This document shows positions 18,880 through 26,493 of a stretch of DNA of 64,000 bases, piece after piece; the first letter of the stretch is position 1; every line of letters starts with the position of its first letter. The translations under genes and the position numbers were made by a program. Under the pieces are notes generated by a model, which was given only the letters and a program-made list of their open reading frames with translations, was not told where the DNA came from and did not search any database. Source of the DNA: Streptomyces sp. CB02366 (GTDB lineage Bacteria > Actinomycetota > Actinomycetes > Streptomycetales > Streptomycetaceae); the NCBI RefSeq assembly GCF_001905905.1, contig NZ_LIVT01000007.1, positions 124,001 to 188,000 on the forward strand, given 5' to 3'.

Positions 18880-19074
18880 ATGAGAGCTCTTCTCGGGGTG
18901 GAACTCCCCGGCTACCGGACCGTGGACGCCGACGCCGGGCTGAACGACCACGGCGATGTCCTGTCGCTCCACTTCTTCGACCTGCCGCCGGACCTGCCGG
19001 CCGCTCTGGGCGACGGCCCCGCCCTGCGCCATCGGCTCACCCACTTCACCGCCCCGGCCGTGCCCCGCGGCTGA
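18880..19074 (+). CDS. Small hypothetical protein (possible gene fragment)
   Basis: A 64-codon frame beginning MRALLGVELP, with the strong third-position GC expected of a coding frame. It is rich in Leu, Asp and Pro and shows no membrane segment, signal or known motif. No clear ribosome site precedes the ATG. It could be a small conserved protein or the front part of a longer gene that lost its end. I do not recognise the family. Confidence 0.38.
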   Translation: MRALLGVELPGYRTVDADAGLNDHGDVLSLHFFDLPPDLPAALGDGPALRHRLTHFTAPAVPRG

Positions 19075-19140
19075 GACCCGTCCCGGTCCGCGGTCGCCCG
19101 GCCCGCACGGCTCCGCACCCGCCCCGGCCGCACACACGGC

Positions 19141-19177
19141 GGCGCCGCCGCTCCCGGGGACGGGGAGCGGCGGCGCC
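19141..19177 (-). terminator. Strong terminator after the 19-residue peptide gene
   Basis: A 15-bp perfect GC-rich stem (19141-19155 with 19163-19177, 7-base loop) lies 14 bases after the stop of the tiny leftward gene. There is no other leftward gene for it to serve. Confidence 0.8.
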
Positions 19178-19191
19178 GGGTGGAGCAATGG

Positions 19192-19251
19192 TCAGACGAG
19201 CCAACCCACGAAGTGGACGACGCCGGCCAGCAGGTTGGTCAGGAAGTTCAT
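19192..19251 (-). CDS. 19-residue hydrophobic peptide gene
   Basis: A 20-codon frame reads MNFLTNLLAGVVHFVGWLV then TGA. The ATG is preceded by AAGGAG at the ideal distance (8 bases), and a 15-bp hairpin follows, so ribosome site, frame and terminator together argue for a real gene. The peptide is almost wholly hydrophobic with one His and two Asn and could span or lie on the membrane as one helix. It has no Cys or Lys. Possible roles include a membrane-protein-interacting micropeptide, a type I toxin-like peptide or a surface-active or signalling peptide; none is shown. The gene is divergent from mltG with 270 bases of AT-richer control region between. Confidence 0.68.
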   Translation of the reverse strand: MNFLTNLLAGVVHFVGWLV

Positions 19252-19386
19252 CTGGTCTTTCTCCTTGTGCGTGGTGCATCTGTGGGACTGCGCAGTAGCG
19301 GTCTGCAGCCCGTCGACTGCGCTCCGCAATCATCACCCCCCGGACGGGTGACGAGCAATGAATCCGCTGACGATCACGCGTTCCAG

Positions 19387-19434
19387 CGAACACCCGATCC
19401 CCTGTTCGTATGTTCCGGTGTCCGTGTGTTCCGG
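19387..19434. promoter_or_regulatory. Inverted and direct repeats between the micropeptide gene and mltG
   Basis: CGAACA (19387-19392) and TGTTCG (19403-19408) form a perfect 6-bp inverted repeat with a 10-base spacer. Right beside it TGTTCCGG occurs twice (19411-19418 and 19427-19434), 16 bp apart. The cluster could be a regulator site for either divergent gene. The spacing does not fit the CGAAC-N4-GTTCG LexA box. Confidence 0.4.
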
Positions 19435-19521
19435 AGGGACCGCTACGGCGTTCGTGTCGCCCGGCCCGACGCCGTGGCCGGGCTACCGGCGGCGGCTCGT
19501 ACCCCGGGTTAACGTGCCCGC

Positions 19522-20382
19522 ATGGTGAACGAGTCCCCGGACGCCCGCCCCCGCCGCCGACTCCGCCCGACCCGCCGCGGGAAGATCGTCCTGGCCGTCG
19601 GCGTGCTCCTCCTCGTGTCGGCCGCCGTACTGATCCCGCTGGCCCTGCTCGGACCGGACGAGCACCGGAAGGAGAAGGACCAGCCGCACAAGACCCTGCT
19701 GATTCCCGAGGGCCGCCGCGCATCGGAGGTGTACGCGTCCGTCGACCGGGCGCTCGGCCTCACGTCCGGCAGCACCCGGAAGGCCGCCTCCACGGTGGAT
19801 CTGAAGCTGCCGCCCCAGGCCGAGGGCAACCCCGAGGGCTACCTCTTCCCGGCCACGTATCCGCTCGACGAGGGGACCGAGCCCGCCGGCCTGCTGCGCT
19901 ACATGGCCGACACCGCCCGCAAGCACTTCGGGGCGGGCCATGTCACGGCGGGGGCCCAGCGCAACAACGTCTCCGTCTACGACACGGTCACCATCGCCAG
20001 CATCGTCCAGGCCGAGGCCGACACCGCCTCCGACATGGGCAAGGTGGCCCGGGTCGTCTACAACCGGCTGCTCAAGGACATGCCGCTGCAGATGGACTCC
20101 ACCATCAACTACGCCCTGAAGCGCTCCACCCTGGACACGACGACCGCCGACACCCGGCTGGACAGCCCGTACAACAGCTACCGGGTCAAGGGCCTGCCGC
20201 CGACCCCCATCGGCAACCCGGGGGAGGAGGCGCTGCGCGCGGCGGTCAGCCCCACGCCCGGGCCGTGGCTGTACTTCGTCACGGTCGGCCCCGGCGACAC
20301 CCGGTTCACCGACGACTACGCCGAACAGCAGAGGAACGTGGAGGAGTTCAACCGAGGCCGGGGCGCCGGGGCCGAAAGCTGA
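19522..20382 (+). CDS. mltG: MltG (YceG-like) endolytic murein transglycosylase
   Basis: 286 residues: a basic N-terminal tail (PRRRLRPTRRGK), one transmembrane helix (about 21-44), then the extracytoplasmic YceG domain. Family motifs include SIVQAEADTASDMGKVARVVYNRL (Glu165 aligns with the catalytic Glu of E. coli MltG), LQMDSTINYAL and SPYNSYRVKGLPPTPIGNPG. It cuts nascent glycan strands near the membrane and so sets their length. The LysM-like N-terminal domain of E. coli MltG is much reduced and the protein is shorter than the typical actinobacterial homologue (over 350 residues), so this may be a second, minor copy. Confidence 0.87.
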   Translation: MVNESPDARPRRRLRPTRRGKIVLAVGVLLLVSAAVLIPLALLGPDEHRKEKDQPHKTLLIPEGRRASEVYASVDRALGLTSGSTRKAASTVDLKLPPQAEGNPEGYLFPATYPLDEGTEPAGLLRYMADTARKHFGAGHVTAGAQRNNVSVYDTVTIASIVQAEADTASDMGKVARVVYNRLLKDMPLQMDSTINYALKRSTLDTTTADTRLDSPYNSYRVKGLPPTPIGNPGEEALRAAVSPTPGPWLYFVTVGPGDTRFTDDYAEQQRNVEEFNRGRGAGAES

Positions 20383-20452
20383 CGGACTCCAGCGGGACCG
20401 GCCCGCCCCGGGCTCCCGCCCCGGGCCCCCTCCCGGGCGGCGAGGCTCAGCC

Positions 20453-21574
20453 TCACGGAGCCGTCGTCGCGGCGGCCGACCCCGCCATCCGCTCCGGCCG
20501 TCCACCGCCGGTCTCCGCGAGCAGCCGCATCACGGACCGGACGGCCGTGCGGCCCGCGCGGTTGGCGCCGATGGTGCTGGCGGAGGGGCCGTACCCGACG
20601 AGATGGACGCGCCGGTCGCGTACGGCACGGGTCTCCTCGACCCGGATACCGCCACCCGGCTCGCGCAACCTGAGCGGCGCGAGATGGTCCACGGCGGGCC
20701 GGAAACCGGTCGCCCACAGGATCACGTCCGCCTCCACGGCCCGGCCGTCGTCCCAGACCGCACCGGTCGGCGTGATCCGGTCGAACATCGGCAGCCGGTC
20801 CAGCACCCCCTGCTCCCCGGCCCGGCGCACCGCTTCGGTCGCCGGCAGCCCGGTCACACTGACCACGCTCCGCGGCGGCAGCCCCTTGCGTACCCGCTCC
20901 TCCACCATCGCCACGGCCGCCCGCCCCCACTCCTCGGTGAACGGCCCCTCCCGGAAGACCGGTTCGCTGCGGGTCACCCAGAAGGTCTCGGCCGCGAACC
21001 CGGCGATCTCCATCAGGTGCTGCGTACCGGAAGCACCGCCCCCGACCACGATGACGCGTCGTCCCGCGAACTCCTCGGGGCCCGGGTAGTCCACCGTGTG
21101 CAACTGCCGCCCCCGGAAGGCCTCCTGGCCGGGGTAGCGCGGCCAGAACGGACGGTCCCAGGTGCCGGTCGCGTTGATCAGGGCACGCGGGGCGTACACC
21201 CCCTCCGAGGTCTCCACCAGCAGTCGCCCTCCGCTGCCCTCCCGTACGGCGCCGACCTCCACGGGCCGGTGGACCCTCAGGCCGAAGCGCTCCTCGTACG
21301 CGGCGAAGTACGCGCCGATCACCTCAGAGGAGGGCCGGTCGGGGTCGGCGCCGGTCAGCTCCATGCCGGGCAGAGCGTGCATCCCGTGGACCTTGCCGTA
21401 CGTCAGCGAGGGCCAGCGGAACTGCCACGCGCCGCCCGGCCGGGGCGCGTGGTCCAGCACGACGAAGCCGGCGCCCGGTTCCAACCCGGCGCGGCGCAGG
21501 TGGTAGGCGGCGGACAACCCCGCCTGACCCGCGCCGACCACGACCACGTCCAGCTCGCGCACCCCAGAAACGTT
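20453..21574 (-). CDS. FAD-dependent monooxygenase/oxidoreductase (flavin-containing monooxygenase-like)
   Basis: The core starts with DVVVVGAGQAGLSAAYHLRRAG (FAD Rossmann) and has a second nucleotide motif VIVVGGGASGTQHLMEIA and the ATGFRPAVDHLAPL stretch near the end, as in TrkA/CzcO-type monooxygenases that use NADPH and O2. Start choice matters: the open frame reaches an ATG at 21682, but that part would be coded by a perfect 18-bp hairpin and palindromes and has no family resemblance. A GTG at 21574, or one of the two GTG codons just after it, fits the family start better. About 373 residues. The divergent neighbour is the YjbQ gene. Substrate unknown. Confidence 0.82.
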   Translation of the reverse strand, partial: NVSGVRELDVVVVGAGQAGLSAAYHLRRAGLEPGAGFVVLDHAPRPGGAWQFRWPSLTYGKVHGMHALPGMELTGADPDRPSSEVIGAYFAAYEERFGLRVHRPVEVGAVREGSGGRLLVETSEGVYAPRALINATGTWDRPFWPRYPGQEAFRGRQLHTVDYPGPEEFAGRRVIVVGGGASGTQHLMEIAGFAAETFWVTRSEPVFREGPFTEEWGRAAVAMVEERVRKGLPPRSVVSVTGLPATEAVRRAGEQGVLDRLPMFDRITPTGAVWDDGRAVEADVILWATGFRPAVDHLAPLRLREPGGGIRVEETRAVRDRRVHLVGYGPSASTIGANRAGRTAVRSVMRLLAETGGGRPERMAGSAAATTAP

Positions 21575-21582
21575 CACGTTTC
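21567..21582. promoter_or_regulatory. Palindrome overlapping the monooxygenase start
   Basis: GAAACG-TTCA-CGTTTC, a 6-4-6 perfect inverted repeat, covers the proposed GTG start of the leftward monooxygenase. A repressor bound here would block translation or transcription start. Confidence 0.4.
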
Positions 21583-21588
21583 TACTAA

Positions 21589-21627
21589 CTCGTCGGGCGG
21601 CCGGGATCTTCCCGGCCGCCCGACGAG
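21589..21627. repeat. 18-bp perfect hairpin with 3-base loop
   Basis: Arms 21589-21606 and 21610-21627 are fully complementary. It lies in the leader of the leftward monooxygenase gene, in a divergent region where an end-of-gene terminator is not expected, so a leader attenuator or a cruciform is possible. Confidence 0.7.
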
Positions 21628-21649
21628 CGGTACCGCTCGGAGTGAGCGG
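21624..21649. promoter_or_regulatory. Overlapping palindromes
   Basis: CGAGCGGTACCGCTCG (21624-21639) is a 16-bp perfect palindrome; its right half pairs again with GAGCGG at 21644-21649. Good candidate for a dimeric repressor site between the monooxygenase and YjbQ genes. Confidence 0.45.
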
Positions 21650-21685
21650 AGCTGATCGGAACACGGCGCTGAACGCAGTCATCCG

Positions 21686-21709
21686 GTCAAGACGTCAAGA
21701 CGTCAAGAC
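21686..21709. repeat. Three tandem copies of GTCAAGAC
   Basis: The 8-base unit GTCAAGAC occurs three times without gap (21686-21693, 21694-21701, 21702-21709). Read leftward each copy holds TTGAC, so it may supply repeated -35-like elements or a regulator array. Confidence 0.65.
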
Positions 21710-21772
21710 ACGGACGGCGGTCTCGCGGAGCGTGGACGCGTCATGCCGCGTGCGAGGGGTGAGGATGGAGGC

Positions 21773-22195
21773 ATGTCCGATTCCTTCAGCACCACGGTCC
21801 TGACCCTCACCACAGGGACGAGCGAGAGCGTCACCGACCTGACCCGCGCCTGCGAGGAGTTCCTGACTCGCGTCGCCCCGGGCCGCGACGGCCTCCTCAA
21901 CGTCTTCGTCCCCCACGCCACGGCCGGCGTCGCCATCCTGGAGACCGGCGCGGGAAGCGACGAGGACCTCCTCTCCGCCCTCCACCACCTGCTCCCCGCC
22001 GACGACCGCTGGCAACACCGCCACGGAAGCCCCGGTCACGGCCGGGACCACGTACTCCCCGCCCTGGTGCCGCCCCACGCCACCCTTCCGGTCATCGCCG
22101 GCCGGTTGGAACTGGGTACCTGGCAGTCGGTCTGCCTGGTGGATACGAACCGGGACAATCCGGAGCGCCGGGTCCGTCTGAGTTTTTTCGGCTGA
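21773..22195 (+). CDS. YjbQ family protein (UPF0047, annotated secondary thiamine-phosphate synthase)
   Basis: 140 residues, the normal family size. Key family motifs: VFVPHATAGVAILE near residue 45, the HHLLPADDRWQHRHGSPGHG stretch with clustered His residues, VPPHATLPVIAGRLELGTWQ, and the ending DTNRDNPERRVRLSFFG. YjbQ proteins form trimers with bound metal; the thiamine-phosphate synthase side activity is known from complementation, but the normal role is not settled. Start chosen at the second ATG, after GGATGGAGGC, because the first 10 codons of the longer frame are not family-like. A relic of a second copy lies at 31052-31093. Confidence 0.87.
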   Translation: MSDSFSTTVLTLTTGTSESVTDLTRACEEFLTRVAPGRDGLLNVFVPHATAGVAILETGAGSDEDLLSALHHLLPADDRWQHRHGSPGHGRDHVLPALVPPHATLPVIAGRLELGTWQSVCLVDTNRDNPERRVRLSFFG

Positions 22196-22410
22196 CCGAG
22201 ATCGTTCAGGGGGGTGCGCCGCCGGTTTCCGGTAACGGTAGGGACGCAGCCCCGCACGGTCGGCATCCCCCGTCTCCACCTGGAGCTGTGGAAGAAGGGA
22301 CCGCGTGCCGCCCTCGGCCGCGACCTCTCCGGGGGCGAGCGTCGAGGTCTGCCTGGCTGTCTGCCGGACCGGATCCACCCGCTCGGTGGCCGGTAGGAGG
22401 TGTCCTGCCG

Positions 22411-25400
22411 TCAGCCTTCCGTGCCGGTACGGGTCGCCTGGACCGCCTCCTCCGGTTCCCACCCGGTGCCTTGCTCGTACGCCTCCCGGAACGCGGCCGG
22501 GCCCAGGGCGGCTCGGGTCGCCGTCGTGATGCGGTCGACGTCGGTGCGTTCGGCGGGAGGCAGCGGGGCTCCGGCGCGTCGGCGGGCTGCCGCTGCCGCG
22601 CCCAGGAGGATGGCCGATCGGGTGGCGGTGGAGGTGTGGGCCGAGAGGACGGACGCGCCGGCGAGGCCTTCCAGGGAGAGGGCCAGGGCTCGGGGTTCGC
22701 CCAGGGTCCGGGCGATCTCCAGGCCGGCGAGATGGTGGGCCTCCGCCGCGTGTGCGTCGCCGCGTAGCTCGGCGACGAAGCCGAGTTCGGCCAGGAGGAG
22801 GTGGTCGCCCGCCTGGGAGGAGACGTCTGCGTAGCCGTCGCGGAGGTGCAGCAGGTGGGCCTCGGCCGCGTCGAGGTCACCCGAGCGGCGGGCGCCGAGG
22901 GCCAGGCCCATCACGGAGTGGATCTCGCCGTACTTGTAGCCCTGTTCGGCGGCGATGCGGCGCGCCTGTCCGTGGAGGTCGCGGGCGCGCTCGAAGTCAC
23001 GGGCCAGCAGCGCCAGCCGGCCGAGGCCGGAGAGCCGCGCCGACACCTCCGCCTGCAGGCCCAACTCGCTTGCCATGACGAGCCCTTCGTGCTGGCGGCG
23101 CTCGGCGTCCTCGTAAGCTCCCTTGATCTCCGCGAGCGCGGCGAGCGGCGAGACCGTCTGCAACTCGCCCCACGGGTCGCCAAGTTCGCGGAAAATGCGC
23201 GCACTGCGGCTGCCGTCCCGGCAGAGGCCGGCGAGGTCGCCGCTGACCAGCGCCAGCGCGGCGCGCAGGCCCAGTGCGGCGGCGATGCCCCACGGGTCGT
23301 CGGCGGTGCTGAACAAGGTGAGTGCGCGAGTGTTCAGCTCGGCGCTGCCGGTCGCGTCACCCGCGCTGAACAGGCCGTACGCGCAGAGCCAGAGCGCGCG
23401 AGCCCGGCGCACGGGGTCGGGGACGGCCTCGGACGCGGAGGTGGTGGCGCGGCCGTCCGCCGTGTCGGCCGCAGCGGCTTCCGGGTCGCCGGTGAGGAGC
23501 GCGAACGCCGCGTGCAGGAGCACGAGTTCAGGTGAGCCGTCCGTCGCGGCCAGCACTGCGGCCAGGCTGCGGCGGGCCTCGTTCAGGCGGCCGCGCAGCA
23601 GCCACCACCAGGCCAGCGCGGTGGCCAGCCTGACCGCCTCGTCCGGCTCCGCGCCCGCCCTGCGGACTGCCTCGTCGAGCGCGGTACGGAGGTTGCCGGT
23701 CTCCGCGTCCAACCGGGCCAGCCAGGGCCGCTGCCCGGCGCCGCGCAGCTGCGGCTCGGCTTCTTCGGCCAGGATCCGGTAGTACACGAGATGGCGGTCC
23801 CCCACGGCGGCGAGGTCCTCCATCTCGTGGAGCCGCTCGGTCGCGTACGCGGCGACGGACTCCAGGAGCCGGTAGCGAGGGCCGGTCGGTCCGGGCGCCA
23901 CGACCACCAGGGAGCGGTCGACCAGCCGCGTGATCAGGTCCGCCACCTCGTCCCGCGCAACGCCGTCCCCGGCGCAGACCGCTTCGGCGCCCGCCAGGTC
24001 GCAGCCGTCGCTGTGGACGGCGAGGCGGCGCAGGACGATGCGTTCGGGCGCGCTGAGCAGCTCCCAGCTCCAGTCGATCACCGCTCGCAACGTCTGGTGG
24101 CGGGCCGGCGCGCCGCGCTGCCCGAAGGTCAGGACCCGGAAGCGATCGTTGAGCCTCGCCGCCAACTCCCTTACTCCAAGGGCCCTTACACGGGTGGCGG
24201 CGAGCTCCAACGCGAGCGGGATGCCGTCCAGGCGGTGGCAGATCTCGGCCACGGCCCGGCGCTCGGGCTCCTCGGGCGCGTCCGGGGCGCGCGGGAAGCC
24301 GGGTGCGGATGCGGCTGCCCGTTCCATGAACAGCTCCACCGCGTCCGCCGGTTGCAGCGGTTCGACGAGGAACGTCGCCTCGCCCGCCAGGCCGAGTGGC
24401 TCCTGGCCGGTGGCGAGGACCCGCAGGCCCGGGGCGGTGAGCAGGAGGAGTTCGGTGAGTGCTGCGGCGGAGTCGACGACGTGCTCGCAGTTGTCCAGGA
24501 CGAGCAGGGCGCGGCGGTTGCGCAGTGCGGCGGCGAGGCGGTGCGGGAGGGAGGGCGTGGAGGTGCCGGAGCCGGGGAGTGCGCGCGGTGCGTCGTCGCG
24601 GATGCCGAGTGTGGCGGCGACGACCTGGGCGAGGTCGGCGGGAGTGCCGGAGCGGATGCCGGAGAACTCCACCAGCCAGGTCCCGTCGGTCAGTTCGCCC
24701 GCCCGCGCGCCGTCCTGCTCGGCGGCGGCCGCCGCCACGGCGAGCCGCGTCTTGCCCACGCCGCCGGGGCCTGTGAGGGTCACCAGGCGTGTCGCGGAGA
24801 GGAGCTGGGCCAGGTCGGTGAGAGCTTCGCCCCGGCCTAGGAGGCGGGTCAGAGGGGTGGGGAGGTTCGAGTGGGGCGTTGTGGTGGTGAGCGTGAGCGT
24901 CGCTGTGCCCGTTGAGCCGTGCGCCGGAACCCGCAGGCCGTCCTCCCCTTCGTAAGCGCCCGCGCTCAGCCCCGGTTCCTGCCTCAGCATCGCTCTGTGC
25001 AACGTGGCCAGTTCGGGACTGGGGTCGACGCCCAGCTCCTCGGCCAGGCGCGTGCGCAGGGACTCGTACGACGCCAAAGCCTCGCTCTGGCGGCCCGTCG
25101 CGTACAGGGCCTTCATGCGCAGTGCGTGCAGGCGCTCCCGTAGCGGGTGCAGCGCGACGAGGCCGGCCAGCTCTCCGGCCAGGAGCGTGTGGTCGCCCGT
25201 CTCCAGGCGGGCATGGGCCTGGTCCTCCAGGACGGTGAGGCGCTGCTCCGCGAGGCGCTCGGCCGCCGGCTGTACGAAAGAGGCGTCGGCGAAGTCCGCG
25301 TACGCCGGGCCCCGCCACAGCTCCAGGGCCTCCGTCAGCAGCTTCGCCCGGACGCGCGGATCCCCGACGGGACGGGCCCGGGTCACCAGGGCCCGGAAGC

Positions 25401-25701
25401 GTACGGCGTCCGTCTCGTCGTCGGTGCCGTCGAACCGCAGCCGGTAACCCGGAGGCTGGCGCACCACGCGATCGCGGCCGATGGCCCTGCGCAGCTGCGA
25501 GACCTTGGCCTGGAGAGCGCCCGCCGGGTTGGCCGGGGGCGCGTCGGCCCACAGGTCGTGGATGAGCCGGTCGGCGGAGACCGGTCCTCCGTCGTTCGCG
25601 AGCAGATCCGCCAGCAGGGCCCGGACCTTTGCCTCCGGGACCCTCACCTCTCGCCCTTCGCCGTCCCACACCACCAGTGGCCCGAGTACCCCCAACCGCA
25701 T
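22411..25701 (-). CDS. BTAD/AfsR-SARP-type large transcriptional regulator
   Basis: 1096 residues from an ATG that begins MRLGVLGPLVVWDG, the usual opening of this family. Order of domains: winged-helix DNA-binding (about 1-92), bacterial transcriptional activator domain (about 97-243), NB-ARC ATPase with Walker A GPGGVGKT (311-318) and LLVLDNCEHVVD, then a long TPR-like helical region to the end. Such proteins activate secondary-metabolism or stress genes, binding direct repeats upstream, with ATP state and TPR contacts as inputs. The frame stays open another 167 codons upstream, but that part overlaps the divergent SDR relic and is not family-like. Target genes are not evident; neighbours include an MFS exporter and two monooxygenases. 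Confidence 0.92.
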   Translation of the reverse strand: MRLGVLGPLVVWDGEGREVRVPEAKVRALLADLLANDGGPVSADRLIHDLWADAPPANPAGALQAKVSQLRRAIGRDRVVRQPPGYRLRFDGTDDETDAVRFRALVTRARPVGDPRVRAKLLTEALELWRGPAYADFADASFVQPAAERLAEQRLTVLEDQAHARLETGDHTLLAGELAGLVALHPLRERLHALRMKALYATGRQSEALASYESLRTRLAEELGVDPSPELATLHRAMLRQEPGLSAGAYEGEDGLRVPAHGSTGTATLTLTTTTPHSNLPTPLTRLLGRGEALTDLAQLLSATRLVTLTGPGGVGKTRLAVAAAAAEQDGARAGELTDGTWLVEFSGIRSGTPADLAQVVAATLGIRDDAPRALPGSGTSTPSLPHRLAAALRNRRALLVLDNCEHVVDSAAALTELLLLTAPGLRVLATGQEPLGLAGEATFLVEPLQPADAVELFMERAAASAPGFPRAPDAPEEPERRAVAEICHRLDGIPLALELAATRVRALGVRELAARLNDRFRVLTFGQRGAPARHQTLRAVIDWSWELLSAPERIVLRRLAVHSDGCDLAGAEAVCAGDGVARDEVADLITRLVDRSLVVVAPGPTGPRYRLLESVAAYATERLHEMEDLAAVGDRHLVYYRILAEEAEPQLRGAGQRPWLARLDAETGNLRTALDEAVRRAGAEPDEAVRLATALAWWWLLRGRLNEARRSLAAVLAATDGSPELVLLHAAFALLTGDPEAAAADTADGRATTSASEAVPDPVRRARALWLCAYGLFSAGDATGSAELNTRALTLFSTADDPWGIAAALGLRAALALVSGDLAGLCRDGSRSARIFRELGDPWGELQTVSPLAALAEIKGAYEDAERRQHEGLVMASELGLQAEVSARLSGLGRLALLARDFERARDLHGQARRIAAEQGYKYGEIHSVMGLALGARRSGDLDAAEAHLLHLRDGYADVSSQAGDHLLLAELGFVAELRGDAHAAEAHHLAGLEIARTLGEPRALALSLEGLAGASVLSAHTSTATRSAILLGAAAAARRRAGAPLPPAERTDVDRITTATRAALGPAAFREAYEQGTGWEPEEAVQATRTGTEG

Positions 25702-25864
25702 GGGCGCCACCGTACAGGCCCGGGAAACCCGCGCCCCGGGCGCCGAGCACCGCCACTCCGGGCGCCGGCCGACCACGAAGGCCGCCCGAAGGTTTCCCGA
25801 AGGTTCTCCGAAGCGGCCGGGTGCAGGGTCGTACCGACCGGGGGAGCGGGAGGAGCGGCAGACC

Positions 25865-26354
25865 ATGACCAAGTACGCGCGCCGGAAGGCTCTGGTCGTC
25901 GGTGAGTCCACCGGTATCGGCCCGGCCATCGCCGAGCGACTCGTGGAGGGCGGAGCGAGCGTCCTGCTGACCGCCCGCACCGAGGAGGAGCGCGCCCACG
26001 CGGTCGGTGAACTCGGCTCCGTCGCCCGTGTCGTCTCCCCGTCCTCGATCGTGGGCCTGCTCGAAGGGATCGACAGCCTCGGGGGATTCGACGGGCCAGA
26101 AGGGGAGACCGGTGTCGATCTGCTCTTCGCCGACGCCGTTCCTCCCACCCGACCGCTGCTGCCGCACCTCCGGGACGGCGGCGCCGTCGTGCTGACCCGC
26201 ACCGACCCCGTGCCCCGGCGCCGTACCCCTGCCTCCGCTGGGACGTCTCGGCGCCGCCGAAGAGGTGGCCCGCGCCGCGCTTTTCCTGGCCGCGGAGGCG
26301 ACGTTCACCACCGGTGCGCGGCTCCCCGTCGACGGTGGCCCAGGCCGCCCGTGA
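25865..26354 (+). pseudogene. Broken short-chain dehydrogenase/reductase gene
   Basis: The front half reads KALVVGESTGIGPAIAERLVEGGASVLLTAR, the NAD(P)-binding start of an SDR. The tail LGAAEEVARAALFLAAEATFTTG and PVDGGPGRP stop is a standard SDR end, but it lies in a different frame, so a frameshift falls between about 26200 and 26240. The middle, including the NNAG and YxxxK catalytic segments, is missing; total length is about 163 codons against about 250 for a working enzyme. A clear ribosome site (GGAGGAGCGGCAG) still precedes the ATG, so the loss is probably recent. It faces the SARP-type regulator. Confidence 0.8.
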
Positions 26355-26444
26355 GCGGTCCCGGCACCCCCCGGGAGCGGTCCTGAGGCATCCGCAAGCG
26401 GTCCCAGCCATCCGCGAACGATCCCAGCAGCCCCCGAACCGTCC
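26354..26444. repeat. Imperfect ~21-bp tandem repeats
   Basis: Copies of AGCGGTCC-like sequence begin at 26354, 26376, 26397, 26418 and 26438 (spacing 22, 21, 21 and 20 bp), decaying rightward to ACGATCCC and ACCGTCC. They fill most of the gap between the broken SDR gene and the MFS gene. The helical-turn spacing could allow cooperative binding of an activator, but replication slippage is a simpler origin. Confidence 0.6.
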
Positions 26445-26493
26445 TCTGCCCCCACCATCACCCCTTCCCATCAGGAAACCTGGAGCACACCCC

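Noticed and set aside
19387..19408. LexA (SOS) box
   Set aside because: The spacing between CGAAC and GTTCG is 12 bases instead of the 4 needed for the Gram-positive LexA site.
22196..22410. Possible small gene between yjbQ and the regulator
   Set aside because: Short frames on both strands lack a ribosome site and family resemblance.
25702..26202. Extended N-terminus of the SARP-type regulator
   Set aside because: The family starts with the MRLGVLG segment; the extension overlaps the divergent SDR relic and has no similarity.
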